This document shows positions 1-6,215 of a stretch of DNA of 9,806 bases, piece after piece (positions within the stretch are counted from its first letter, which is position 1; every line of letters starts with the position of its first letter). The position numbers and the translations under genes are program-made. The stretch is from CALAMD01 sp035301025. Its GTDB lineage: Bacteria > Bacillota > Bacilli > Bacillales > Amphibacillaceae. Under the pieces are notes generated by a model. It saw only the letters and a program-made list of their open reading frames with translations, did no database searches and was not told the origin of the DNA. Location of the stretch: positions 1 through 9,806 of the forward strand of contig DATGUV010000011.1 of NCBI GenBank assembly GCA_035301025.1, in the 5' to 3' direction.

Positions 1-124
1 GAAAACATTGCCTGGACTTGGAGTGCTTTTTGAATTGATTTGGGAGTCTTCTGAGACACAGCAAAAAGAAGATATGATTCAAGCGTTAGAAGAAGGAATC
101 CATACCGTTTCAATGAGTAACTAA
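1..124 (+). CDS. sspI: Small acid-soluble spore protein SspI, C-terminal part (5' end outside window)
   Basis: Only the last 40 codons are present. The visible frame begins at base 2 with KTLPGLGVLFELIWESSE and ends with TAA at 122-124. The segment LPGLGVLFE-IW is the hallmark of the SspI family as I recall it from B. subtilis SspI, which is about 71 residues long, so roughly the first 30 residues lie upstream of the window. SspI is a minor small acid-soluble protein made in the forespore under sigma-G control and packed in the spore core; its exact role is not well defined. The C-terminal tail (EEGIHTVSMSN) is unlike the B. subtilis tail, which is normal for this variable end. A strong terminator at 192-233 closes the gene. 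The gene marks the organism as an endospore former. Confidence 0.88.
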   Translation, partial: KTLPGLGVLFELIWESSETQQKEDMIQALEEGIHTVSMSN

Positions 125-152
125 TGCATACTTCTGTTAAGAATCACTCCCT

Positions 153-176
153 TACTCTTGACTCTGGTAAAGAGTA
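153..176 (+). other. Small hairpin in the sspI 3' untranslated region
   Basis: TACTCTT (153-159) and AAGAGTA (170-176) form a perfect 7-bp stem with a 10-base loop, between the sspI stop codon and the terminator. No U-run follows, so it is not itself a terminator. It may stabilise the 3' end of the sspI mRNA; no function is shown. Confidence 0.3.
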
Positions 177-191
177 TTGTTGCTATACGAT

Positions 192-233
192 AAAAAATTA
201 GAACTTCCAAATAATGGAGGTTCTAATTTTTTT
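192..233 (+). terminator. Rho-independent terminator of sspI
   Basis: A 17-bp stem pairs 192-208 with 216-232 around a 7-base loop (AAATAAT). It contains one G-U pair and ends in seven T residues (227-233). It lies 67 bases after the sspI stop codon and should separate sspI from the ABC operon. The A-rich 5' foot (192-197) means it could also work weakly on the minus strand, but no minus-strand gene ends here. Confidence 0.9.
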
Positions 234-248
234 AATGTCTTACTCAAC

Positions 249-308
249 TAAAGCGCAATTAATGAATAATAGCTATCCTATTCTTCAATATGTATTAATT
301 CCGCTTTA
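249..308. repeat. 60-base imperfect palindrome (possible mobile or structural element)
   Basis: TAAAGCGCAATTAAT (249-263) and ATTAATTCCGCTTTA (294-308) are inverted copies with a single mismatch. Inside them, 264-272 pairs with 278-286 (8 of 9 positions) around the 5-base loop CTATC, leaving one 7-base bulge at 287-293. The whole unit folds into one long hairpin. Neither side has a T-run, so it is not a standard terminator. It carries no gene and shows no clear target duplication at its ends. It could be a non-autonomous repeat of the MITE or REP kind, or an RNA element; copy number in the genome would decide. Confidence 0.6.
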
Positions 309-568
309 ACAATTTGATCCTTCGTTTAACTATAAAACGTTTATTTCAAAAAAACAATATTCGACAACTACAATGAACAGAGAATACTCCTAAAAATAGA
401 GTTTTTTTGGATGGGTGAATGAATTTCTTATGACGTAATTTTTGCTATGTAAAATTCCCTCGGGTGTAAACAGTTATGAAGAAAGTACCATTTTATTGTA
501 AAAAAGTCCTAGAATGTGAAAAATGTTTTGCTTAATCTCCTATTTTCGTATACATTATTGATAGGTTC

Positions 569-680
569 ATCTATTTTATAATCCTCTTGTATTTCGATCC
601 CAACTATTTCAATAAGCTACAAATAATATTATATCTTATACATACAGGAATAGAAGTTCAATTGTGTTTATAAAATAGAT
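569..680. repeat. Perfect 13-bp inverted repeat with 86-base spacer
   Basis: ATCTATTTTATAA (569-581) is the exact reverse complement of TTATAAAATAGAT (668-680). The match stops sharply on both sides. It lies just upstream of the ABC operon and could be a looped operator, the ends of a small decayed element, or chance in AT-rich DNA. Confidence 0.45.
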
Positions 681-691
681 ACAGGTCTTAT

Positions 692-733
692 AATTGATTC
701 ATTTCAATTTGTTGAAATTGATTCTATTATAGT
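692..733 (+). promoter_or_regulatory. Tentative promoter and operator-like repeats before the ABC operon
   Basis: AATTGATTC occurs twice in direct orientation (692-700 and 716-724). Between and overlapping them is a 7-bp inverted repeat, TCAATTT (704-710) / AAATTGA (715-721). TATTAT at 725-730 could be a -10 box, with a poor -35 (TTTCAA, 702-707) at 17 bases. A perfect TATAAT also lies at 689-694 but lacks a recognisable -35. A poor -35 with a palindrome on top would suit an activator- or repressor-controlled promoter. This is inference; the start point is not known. Confidence 0.35.
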
Positions 734-760
734 ACTAACCTATAGATGGAGTTTTTATGC

Positions 761-768
761 GAAAGGAG
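761..768 (+). promoter_or_regulatory. Ribosome binding site that sets the start of the first operon gene
   Basis: GAAAGGAG is a near-perfect Shine-Dalgarno and lies 9 bases before the ATG at 778. The in-frame ATG at 772 is too close (3 bases), and the ATG at 757 is upstream of this site with only a weaker GGAG (748-751) before it. This favours 778 as the start. Confidence 0.65.
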
Positions 769-777
769 CATATGGGA

Positions 778-2370
778 ATGGATCAACCAACACAAGAACA
801 ACCAAAAAGTGGGTTATCTAAAAAAACACTGGCAATTATTTTCGGCCTTTTATTAATTATTGGAGGATCAGTAACTGCATACATTCTTTTAGATCAAACC
901 ACGAAAGAAAAGTATTTCTCCGCCGAGAAGGAAACATTAGACTTCCTCGGGGAACAATTTGAAGAAAAATTCAAACTTGAATCAGCATGGTCTGAAAAAA
1001 CTTCCGAACAAGCTTCTAAATCTGAGCACCGAATGAATGTTCGTTTAGGTGAAGCAGATTTAGGCGGAGGGCATGTAGGAGGCTTCAATACCCTTGACTT
1101 ATTATCCAATGCCACCTTATTATTTGATATTCAAAGAGACCCGAACGAAAAAGCTGTTGCCCTTCATTTAGGTGTAGATTTTGCTAATATGGACTTAGGT
1201 AACATTGGAGCAACTGTTTCCGAGCATGACCTATACGTGGAGTTGCCTTTTACAGAAGACATCCTTCACATTCAAGATAGCGAAATAAATGAATTATTGT
1301 ATGAAATAGATCCATATACGTTTAGTGAACCTGATCCAATTGATTTTGACTCCTTATTCGATGTATTTTCAAATGACCTTTTTGCAGACGATGATATGGA
1401 ATATTTGCAAGAGGAATATATCGAATACATGTATGACGAGCTTCCTGAAACAGCATTTGAAGAAGAAAATGACTCTATTGAAGTGCACGGGAAGAAAATC
1501 AAAGCAAACAAAATCACTTTTCATCTGACAGAAGACGAACTAAAAACACTCTTAGAAGATGTGCTTAGGAAACTTACAAATGATGATCGTGTAAAAGAAA
1601 TGGTCACGGATGTACTTGAATCAGAACTATCAATCACTGATTCTATGTCACCAGGAGACCAAGAGTTAATGGATGAAATTTTACAAGACTTCGAAACAAC
1701 GTTGAAACAAATTCGTTTGAGTATCCCTGCTATAGAAATTCCAGACGGATTCACTTCTACGATTTGGGTGGACAAAAAGAAAGTTGTCCAACGAGATATT
1801 TCTTTCCAAGCTCGTGCAGATGAACATACAGAATTTTCACTCGCTATTGCAGGCTCACATTTACTTGAAGATGAACAACAGCAGTTTGATATTGATTTCA
1901 CAGTCGATAATGGCTATGAAGAAAATGTACTCAATGTATCAGGTGAATTGAATTGGAAAGATAAAAAAGGTGAGGACCATATAACGATTCAATCTGGACC
2001 CATTGAATTGACCTATGAGGCAAATGAAGCAGTCGTCGACAAAGCAACCAAAGAATTTGATCGTTCATTACATTTCACAGATGGATCGGAGAATTTCGGT
2101 TTAAATTGGAGCGGTGACGCAACATATAAAAAAGAGCAAATGGAATCTTCCCACACGTTTTCATTTATGGACGATGGTATACAAGATCATGTACAAATTC
2201 TCTTGGATAAAAAAGGATCTCTTATTAAAGAAGTTCCAGTACCATCATCTGACAATATTGTCTCCATCGGTGAAATGGAAATGTTTGAGATTGATATGTA
2301 CATGGAAAAACTGGCAAACGAATTCGAGCAATGGATCCAACAAATCAGTGGAGGCTTCTTAGGATTCTAA
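778..2370 (+). CDS. Membrane-anchored extracytoplasmic protein of unknown function, partner of the ABC exporter
   Basis: 530 residues from the chosen ATG (an ATG at 757 would add 7). A short hydrophilic, lysine-bearing N-terminus is followed by one hydrophobic segment at about residues 17-38 (LAIIFGLLLIIGGSVTAYIL). There is no lipobox cysteine, so it is probably a signal anchor with the remaining ~490 residues outside the membrane. That part is rich in alternating hydrophobic/polar strands and short helices, and it contains a strongly acidic stretch at residues 184-232 (20 D/E, no K/R). I recognise no enzyme motif. It resembles the Bacillaceae family that I believe is called DUF6583, from memory and unverified. 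It is the first gene of a tight operon with two ABC permeases and an ATPase, 19 bases before the next start, so it likely works with that transporter as a substrate-handling or sensing subunit. That role is inferred from position only. Confidence 0.85.
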   Translation: MDQPTQEQPKSGLSKKTLAIIFGLLLIIGGSVTAYILLDQTTKEKYFSAEKETLDFLGEQFEEKFKLESAWSEKTSEQASKSEHRMNVRLGEADLGGGHVGGFNTLDLLSNATLLFDIQRDPNEKAVALHLGVDFANMDLGNIGATVSEHDLYVELPFTEDILHIQDSEINELLYEIDPYTFSEPDPIDFDSLFDVFSNDLFADDDMEYLQEEYIEYMYDELPETAFEEENDSIEVHGKKIKANKITFHLTEDELKTLLEDVLRKLTNDDRVKEMVTDVLESELSITDSMSPGDQELMDEILQDFETTLKQIRLSIPAIEIPDGFTSTIWVDKKKVVQRDISFQARADEHTEFSLAIAGSHLLEDEQQQFDIDFTVDNGYEENVLNVSGELNWKDKKGEDHITIQSGPIELTYEANEAVVDKATKEFDRSLHFTDGSENFGLNWSGDATYKKEQMESSHTFSFMDDGIQDHVQILLDKKGSLIKEVPVPSSDNIVSIGEMEMFEIDMYMEKLANEFEQWIQQISGGFLGF

Positions 2371-2376
2371 CATACT

Positions 2377-2384
2377 GGACGTGA
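2377..2384 (+). promoter_or_regulatory. Ribosome binding site that sets the start of permease 1
   Basis: GGACGTGA matches the extended Shine-Dalgarno GGAGGTGA at 7 of 8 positions and ends 5 bases before the ATG at 2390. The possible GTG start at 2381 lies inside this element and has nothing suitable at the right distance upstream, so ATG 2390 is preferred. The site is weak enough that coupling to the upstream gene may also help. Confidence 0.55.
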
Positions 2385-2389
2385 ATAAA

Positions 2390-3616
2390 ATGAGGCAACA
2401 AATACGAATCTTTATGTTGAGTATTGCACATTATATGAAACACATGCGGAGGAAGTGGACATCACTTCCTCTCCTTTTATTATTTCCCTTTTTCATTATT
2501 GGCTTTTTAATCGTAGGAATTGTTACATTTTTTATGCCTCCAGAAAATGAACCCCTACAAGTAGGACTTGTGGATAAAGACAAATCAGAGGAAACTGAAC
2601 TTATTATTCATGCATTTATTGAACAAACAGATTTAGCAAATTTCTTGCAAGTCATTTCAGTAGAAGAAGAACATGCTGAAGAAATGCTCCATAATGATGA
2701 AATTAGTGCATATGTTATGTTTCCTGAGGGTTTTACAAAGGATTTATATCATGGACAATCCATTGAAATACCTGTAATCGGATCTGAAAAACATATGCTT
2801 GAGACTGAATTAATCTATCAATTTGTCAGAAGTATTATGCGTCTCATTGAAACTGCTCAAGCGAACATTTTGACCATCTATGCCTATGCTGAAGAATTAC
2901 CTATGGAAGAGGCTGAAAGAACAGATATTTTATTTGATGAATTTAAGGATTTTTTCTTTTATACCATTCATAAAGACGACATTTTACGAGATGACGTTAT
3001 TCAAAACAAAGCCACATTCTCACCTATTCACTATTTCTCGATGGCTGGTTTCTTTTTTACAAGCCTCGTATGGAGTTTTTTATTTTATGTCGTTCTGTAT
3101 AAAGAAACTTCATCACAAATCCTAACCCGCATGCGCTTGTACGGTGTAAAGGCATCTCAATTTGCGCATGGTCGAATCATTGTCGCTTATCTATATAGTT
3201 TTATGAGCACGCTCTTATTATTTTTTATGTTAAGACCTTTCTTTTATAGCTCTTTAGATACTTCTACGATTATGCAAGTGATCGGATTATGTGCGTTATC
3301 ATTGATTATTTTTATGTTAGGACTTGCGTTGATTGATCAATTATTTACACATATGCAATTTCGTTTTACAGTTCAGCTTATGTACACCGTTTTATGTATT
3401 GTATTAAGTGGAGCACTTATTCCAAGAATGTATTTTCCTTTATCTATTCAATCAACACTTGATTGGATATTTACGACCCATACATTTGATAACCTGTTAC
3501 ATATTGGAGTTTTTGACGGTATATTCGTATCCTTTGCCCCGCTTTGGATTACGTTAGGAGTACTGTTGATTCTTTATAGTGGAATTTCCTTATGGAAGGG
3601 GAGGTTTGAGCGATGA
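2390..3616 (+). CDS. ABC-2 type transporter permease, first subunit
   Basis: 408 residues from ATG 2390 (411 if GTG 2381 is used). Topology follows the ABC2_membrane_3 / NatB-like pattern: one N-terminal span (about 26-49), a large extracytoplasmic domain of ~165 residues, then five more spans (about 216-238, 263-283, 291-315, 324-345, 378-402). The stretch LSGALIPRMYFPLS near residues 339-352, between the last two spans, is typical of these exporters. It overlaps the next permease by 4 bases (ATGA at 3613-3616), implying translational coupling and equal amounts of both subunits. With its partner it would form a heterodimeric membrane channel driven by the ATPase encoded at 4730-5413. The family exports sodium, antibiotics, peptides or lipids; nothing here shows which substrate. 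Confidence 0.9.
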   Translation: MRQQIRIFMLSIAHYMKHMRRKWTSLPLLLLFPFFIIGFLIVGIVTFFMPPENEPLQVGLVDKDKSEETELIIHAFIEQTDLANFLQVISVEEEHAEEMLHNDEISAYVMFPEGFTKDLYHGQSIEIPVIGSEKHMLETELIYQFVRSIMRLIETAQANILTIYAYAEELPMEEAERTDILFDEFKDFFFYTIHKDDILRDDVIQNKATFSPIHYFSMAGFFFTSLVWSFLFYVVLYKETSSQILTRMRLYGVKASQFAHGRIIVAYLYSFMSTLLLFFMLRPFFYSSLDTSTIMQVIGLCALSLIIFMLGLALIDQLFTHMQFRFTVQLMYTVLCIVLSGALIPRMYFPLSIQSTLDWIFTTHTFDNLLHIGVFDGIFVSFAPLWITLGVLLILYSGISLWKGRFER

Positions 3617-4746
3617 TTCAACTCATTCAAACAAGATGGATGCACATAAGAAATCATTATAAATCATTATTCTTCTGGCTCCTTCTTCCTTTATTTGCAA
3701 CAACAATATTTACAACCATTGACACGACTGTTGAAGATCAACTGCGCATCCCTGTTGGAATTGTTACAGAAGATAAAACTCCTTTATTACAGGAATTGCT
3801 TGAATCTATTGAGGATATTCCTCACGTAGATGTTCATTATGTTTCCTATGAGGAAGGTATGCATCAATTAGAAAATCATCAATTAGACAGTATGTATGTG
3901 TTCCCAGAACATTATGATGACTCTGTTCATACCAATGAACGTCGAGGAATCGTTTCTCAATATACATCCAATATATCCTTTGCTGCCATTCCGGTACGAG
4001 AAAGTATAGTCTCATTTATTCAGGAACAACTAAATCGTTCAAAAGCTGCTAACACCATTGAAAAACTGTTCCAAACCCATCATGAAGTACCACCAACGAA
4101 AGAGGAAGTCGCTGAAATTAGTCGTGAAATTCAAGCAAATGAAAAACTAATCGAAACAACCTTATTATTTTCTGAAGAGCATTCCACTACACCAGCATCA
4201 TCTTTTATTTCTATGATCGATATTTGGGTTATATTTACGCTATTCTCAACGATGATGATTTTTGAGTGGGTGGTCCGGGAAAGAAACCATCCAACATACA
4301 TCCGTGTAAACTTTACGAACTATCAGCCAAAAAAGTATGCAATCTATCAACTGATGATCTATCTGTTTTTGTTTATACTTGTGGACCTGTGTATGTTTGC
4401 TGTATTAACGTATGGCATGGACGTTTCTATTCGTCTCTTTTCAATGGTTTCCATGATTGTTTTCAGAATAACCATTGTTTGTTCTATATTTTTATTGGCA
4501 CTACTATTTAAACAACGTTTTTCATACTTAATGGTATGTGTGTTTCTATTTATTCTTCTCATTGGAACGAGCGGAATGATCTTGCCGATAGATGGCATTC
4601 TTCGGCATTTCCCATTATTTGCAACCTTACATCCCCTTCAACCTGTGATCCACGGGGAAATAAGTTACGTTTGGTTAATCTTCAGTAGTGTTATGAGTGT
4701 ATTGTGGCTCGTTACAAAGGAGGATATACATGCTAAAAGTTCATGA
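3613..4746 (+). CDS. ABC-2 type transporter permease, second subunit
   Basis: 377 residues with the same architecture as the preceding permease: span 1 at about 17-36, an extracytoplasmic domain (about 37-195), then spans near 198-220, 243-267, 276-299, 303-325 and 351-367. The motif GTSGMILPIDGIL (318-330) corresponds to LSGALIP in its partner, so the pair probably arose by duplication. A strong Shine-Dalgarno (AAGGGGAGG, 3596-3604) lies 8 bases before the ATG, inside the end of permease 1. The 3' end overlaps the ATPase gene by 17 bases. The two permeases are too different to be redundant copies, so an obligate heterodimer is the natural reading. Substrate unknown. Confidence 0.9.
   Translation: MIQLIQTRWMHIRNHYKSLFFWLLLPLFATTIFTTIDTTVEDQLRIPVGIVTEDKTPLLQELLESIEDIPHVDVHYVSYEEGMHQLENHQLDSMYVFPEHYDDSVHTNERRGIVSQYTSNISFAAIPVRESIVSFIQEQLNRSKAANTIEKLFQTHHEVPPTKEEVAEISREIQANEKLIETTLLFSEEHSTTPASSFISMIDIWVIFTLFSTMMIFEWVVRERNHPTYIRVNFTNYQPKKYAIYQLMIYLFLFILVDLCMFAVLTYGMDVSIRLFSMVSMIVFRITIVCSIFLLALLFKQRFSYLMVCVFLFILLIGTSGMILPIDGILRHFPLFATLHPLQPVIHGEISYVWLIFSSVMSVLWLVTKEDIHAKSS
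4716..4723 (+). promoter_or_regulatory. Ribosome binding site of the ABC ATPase, inside the permease 2 gene
   Basis: AAAGGAGG is a full-strength Shine-Dalgarno, 6 bases before the ATG at 4730. It fixes the start there. A longer in-frame opening from 4697 would add 11 residues (MYCGSLQRRIY) that do not fit the family and have no ribosome binding site. Confidence 0.85.
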
Positions 4747-5413
4747 ACTTTCTAAGAACTATGGAAAAAAACAGGTACTTAATCATGTTAGTTTTGAAGT
4801 ACATAAAGGTGAAATCGTTGGACTCGTAGGTGAAAATGGAGCGGGTAAATCAACCTTATTACATATATTGGCTACGCTTCAGAAACAATCAAGTGGACAT
4901 TTTACCATTGATGGACAACCTGATAAAAACCTCCGTCATATTCGTAAACAAATTGGTTTTGTTCCTCAAGAAATTGCTTTATGGGAAGATTTTACCGTTA
5001 AAGAAAACATGAAATTTTTTGAAAAACTCTCTTGGAAACGAGTATCAGATGAGACATTAAAAGCACTATGTGAAGCCATGCATTTACATGTATGGGACAC
5101 GTTAGTACGTTCTCTTTCAGGCGGGATGAAAAGGAAATTAAATATGGCTATTAGTCTCATTCATGATCCACCTATTTTATTGTTGGATGAGCCGACAGTC
5201 GGTATTGATTTAAAATCTAAAAAAGAGATTGCCAATTATTTAACTCACGTTTCTAGTGCGAATGATAAAACAATTTTGTATATTTCTCATGACATGGATG
5301 AAATTACCTCTATGTGTGACAGAGTAATATCCATAGGAGACGATCCTTTTTATGAACAAATATTGACTCAAGCTGGAATGGAAGTAACCAAACTGAACAA
5401 TTCTAGAGATTGA
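4730..5413 (+). CDS. ABC transporter ATP-binding protein
   Basis: 227 residues with every motif of a functional nucleotide-binding domain: Walker A GENGAGKST (34-42), Q-loop Q80 in GFVPQE, signature LSGGM (129-133), Walker B ILLLDE (149-154) with the catalytic Glu154, D-loop GID (158-160) and H-loop His187 in YISHD. It hydrolyses ATP to power the two permeases encoded just upstream and would act as a homodimer on the inner face of the membrane. It belongs to the NatA/CcmA-like group that pairs with ABC-2 permeases, hence export rather than uptake. The C-terminus is short, ending soon after the H-loop region (NNSRD), with no added regulatory domain. No terminator follows its stop codon, so transcripts probably continue into the lytic transglycosylase gene. 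Confidence 0.95.
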   Translation: MLKVHELSKNYGKKQVLNHVSFEVHKGEIVGLVGENGAGKSTLLHILATLQKQSSGHFTIDGQPDKNLRHIRKQIGFVPQEIALWEDFTVKENMKFFEKLSWKRVSDETLKALCEAMHLHVWDTLVRSLSGGMKRKLNMAISLIHDPPILLLDEPTVGIDLKSKKEIANYLTHVSSANDKTILYISHDMDEITSMCDRVISIGDDPFYEQILTQAGMEVTKLNNSRD

Positions 5414-5416
5414 AAC

Positions 5417-5445
5417 TTGCCAACTCCTTTCATTCGTCGTAAAAT
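5417..5445 (+). promoter_or_regulatory. Sigma-A promoter for the lytic transglycosylase gene
   Basis: TTGCCA (5417-5422) and TAAAAT (5440-5445) each match the sigma-A consensus at 5 of 6 positions, with the ideal 17-base spacer. The start point would fall near 5451-5453, giving a leader of only about 20 bases before ATG 5472. The promoter begins 4 bases after the ABC ATPase stop codon. Confidence 0.65.
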
Positions 5446-5466
5446 ATATGAAGTGATAGGAGTTGG
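5420..5466 (+). promoter_or_regulatory. Hairpin that sequesters the ribosome binding site of the lytic transglycosylase
   Basis: CCAACTCCT (5420-5428) is the exact reverse complement of AGGAGTTGG (5458-5466). After one T-T mismatch the stem continues for five more pairs (5430-5434 with 5452-5456, one G-U), leaving a 17-base loop. The Shine-Dalgarno AGGAG (5458-5462) is fully paired with CTCCT (5424-5428). The hairpin is not followed by a U-run, so it is not a terminator. It can form only in RNA that enters from the ABC operon; a transcript from the promoter at 5417-5445 would lack the 5' arm. Confidence 0.6.
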
Positions 5467-5471
5467 TTTGC

Positions 5472-6110
5472 ATGTCTTCAAATGTTCATATTATCCAACA
5501 ATACATACAGCAACAAGCACTTTCCTCAACAATGGGTTCGTCAAATCAGCAGGCCTTTGATTCTATTGTAGGACAAAATCATTCGTTTCAATTGCTGCTT
5601 AATCAATATTTACATGAAGCTTCATTGCAACATAAGGAAATGCATACAGGGAAATCAGCGACTTTAGGATCCACAATGCTTTCACAACAGAATATCGGAA
5701 ATGTGAACACAGTACAACCAAGCGTTTCAGGCGACTCCTCTATCGATCAGATTGTTCGTGAAGCGTCCGAAACATATGGTGTAGATGAAAAATTAATTCA
5801 CTCGATCATTAAACATGAATCGAATTATCGAGTAGACGCTACAAGTCATGCTGGCGCTCAAGGATTAATGCAATTAATGCCTAGTACTGCGAGAGGATTA
5901 GGTGTAGGCAATCCATATGACGCTAAAGAAAACATTCATGGAGGCACAAAGTACATTGCTTCCATGCTAAAGAAATATAATGGAAATGTTCCAATTGCTT
6001 TAGCAGCATATAATGCTGGGCCGGGTAATGTAGATAAATATCAAGGAATCCCGCCATTTAACGAAACAGAAACGTACGTGAAGAAAGTTATGCAATCATA
6101 TACGACTTAA
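5472..6110 (+). CDS. Soluble lytic transglycosylase (SLT domain, CwlQ/YjbJ-like)
   Basis: 212 residues. The C-terminal half (about 91-208) is a family 1 SLT domain: catalytic Glu116 in IIKHESNYR, GLMQLMPSTA (131-140), AAYNAGPGNV (168-177) and the closing YVKKV (202-206). Such enzymes cleave the MurNAc-GlcNAc bond of peptidoglycan and leave 1,6-anhydroMurNAc ends. The closest known relative I can name is B. subtilis CwlQ (formerly YjbJ), described as a muramidase and lytic transglycosylase. The first 90 residues are Gln/Ser-rich and hydrophilic, with no signal peptide or membrane span, so how the enzyme reaches the wall is unclear. ATG 5472 is chosen because AGGAG lies 9 bases upstream; a TTG at 5463 abuts that site and is implausible. 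The gene has its own promoter and a possible masking hairpin. Confidence 0.9.
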   Translation: MSSNVHIIQQYIQQQALSSTMGSSNQQAFDSIVGQNHSFQLLLNQYLHEASLQHKEMHTGKSATLGSTMLSQQNIGNVNTVQPSVSGDSSIDQIVREASETYGVDEKLIHSIIKHESNYRVDATSHAGAQGLMQLMPSTARGLGVGNPYDAKENIHGGTKYIASMLKKYNGNVPIALAAYNAGPGNVDKYQGIPPFNETETYVKKVMQSYTT

Positions 6111-6175
6111 CATAGAAGGATTCGATAATTGTTATACGTTTTAACTATCGATTTATTATCCTTATCAATAAAAAA

Positions 6176-6215
6176 GGTAGGTGCATCATCTTGAATGAGC
6201 ACCTACCATTTTTTT
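6176..6215 (+). terminator. Bidirectional terminator between the lytic transglycosylase and ysdC
   Basis: GGTAGGTGC (6176-6184) pairs perfectly with GCACCTACC (6199-6207). Inside, TCAT/ATGA extends the stem past a one-base bulge. On the plus strand seven T follow (6209-6215); on the minus strand six T follow (6170-6175 read as complement). It therefore serves both convergent genes, and its plus-strand T-run overlaps the ysdC stop codon (6214-6216). Confidence 0.9.

Larger units (their letters stand above)
234..756. other. Gene-free AT-rich intergenic region
   Basis: No ORF here has both a convincing ribosome binding site and a plausible length. The longest short frames are 24 codons from 235 and 19 codons from 476, and both start without a good Shine-Dalgarno. 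The region holds the palindrome at 249-308, the widely spaced inverted repeat at 569-581 / 668-680, and the repeat cluster at 692-724. A weak promoter-like pair (TTGCTT 528-533, TACATT 551-556, spacing 17) is also present. I see no riboswitch or tRNA. Confidence 0.6.

Noticed and set aside
158..189. Promoter-like TTGACT followed by TGCTATACG
   Set aside because: The spacer is 20 bases and the transcript would run directly into the terminator at 192-233.
235..309. 24-codon ORF starting right after the sspI terminator
   Set aside because: It starts on the terminator T-run with no proper Shine-Dalgarno at the right distance and runs straight through the 249-308 palindrome, which explains the sequence better.
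378..412. Possible terminator at ACTC-(9)-GAGT followed by seven T
   Set aside because: The stem is only about 4 bp, too weak to count.
476..535. 19-codon ORF with three cysteines (MKKVPFYCKKVLECEKCFA)
   Set aside because: Only a poor GGGTG precedes it, there is no promoter of quality, and a frame this short is expected by chance. Conservation in relatives would be needed to revive it.
1521..1901. 126-codon minus-strand ORF inside the first operon gene
   Set aside because: Serine- and cysteine-rich translation typical of the antisense of an acidic coding region; no ribosome binding site or recognisable domain.
4697..4729. Longer start for the ABC ATPase
   Set aside because: The extra 11 residues lack a ribosome binding site and precede the normal start of the domain; AAAGGAGG places the start at 4730.
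5458..5474. TTG start at 5463 for the lytic transglycosylase
   Set aside because: It directly follows the Shine-Dalgarno with no spacing; ATG 5472 is correctly spaced.
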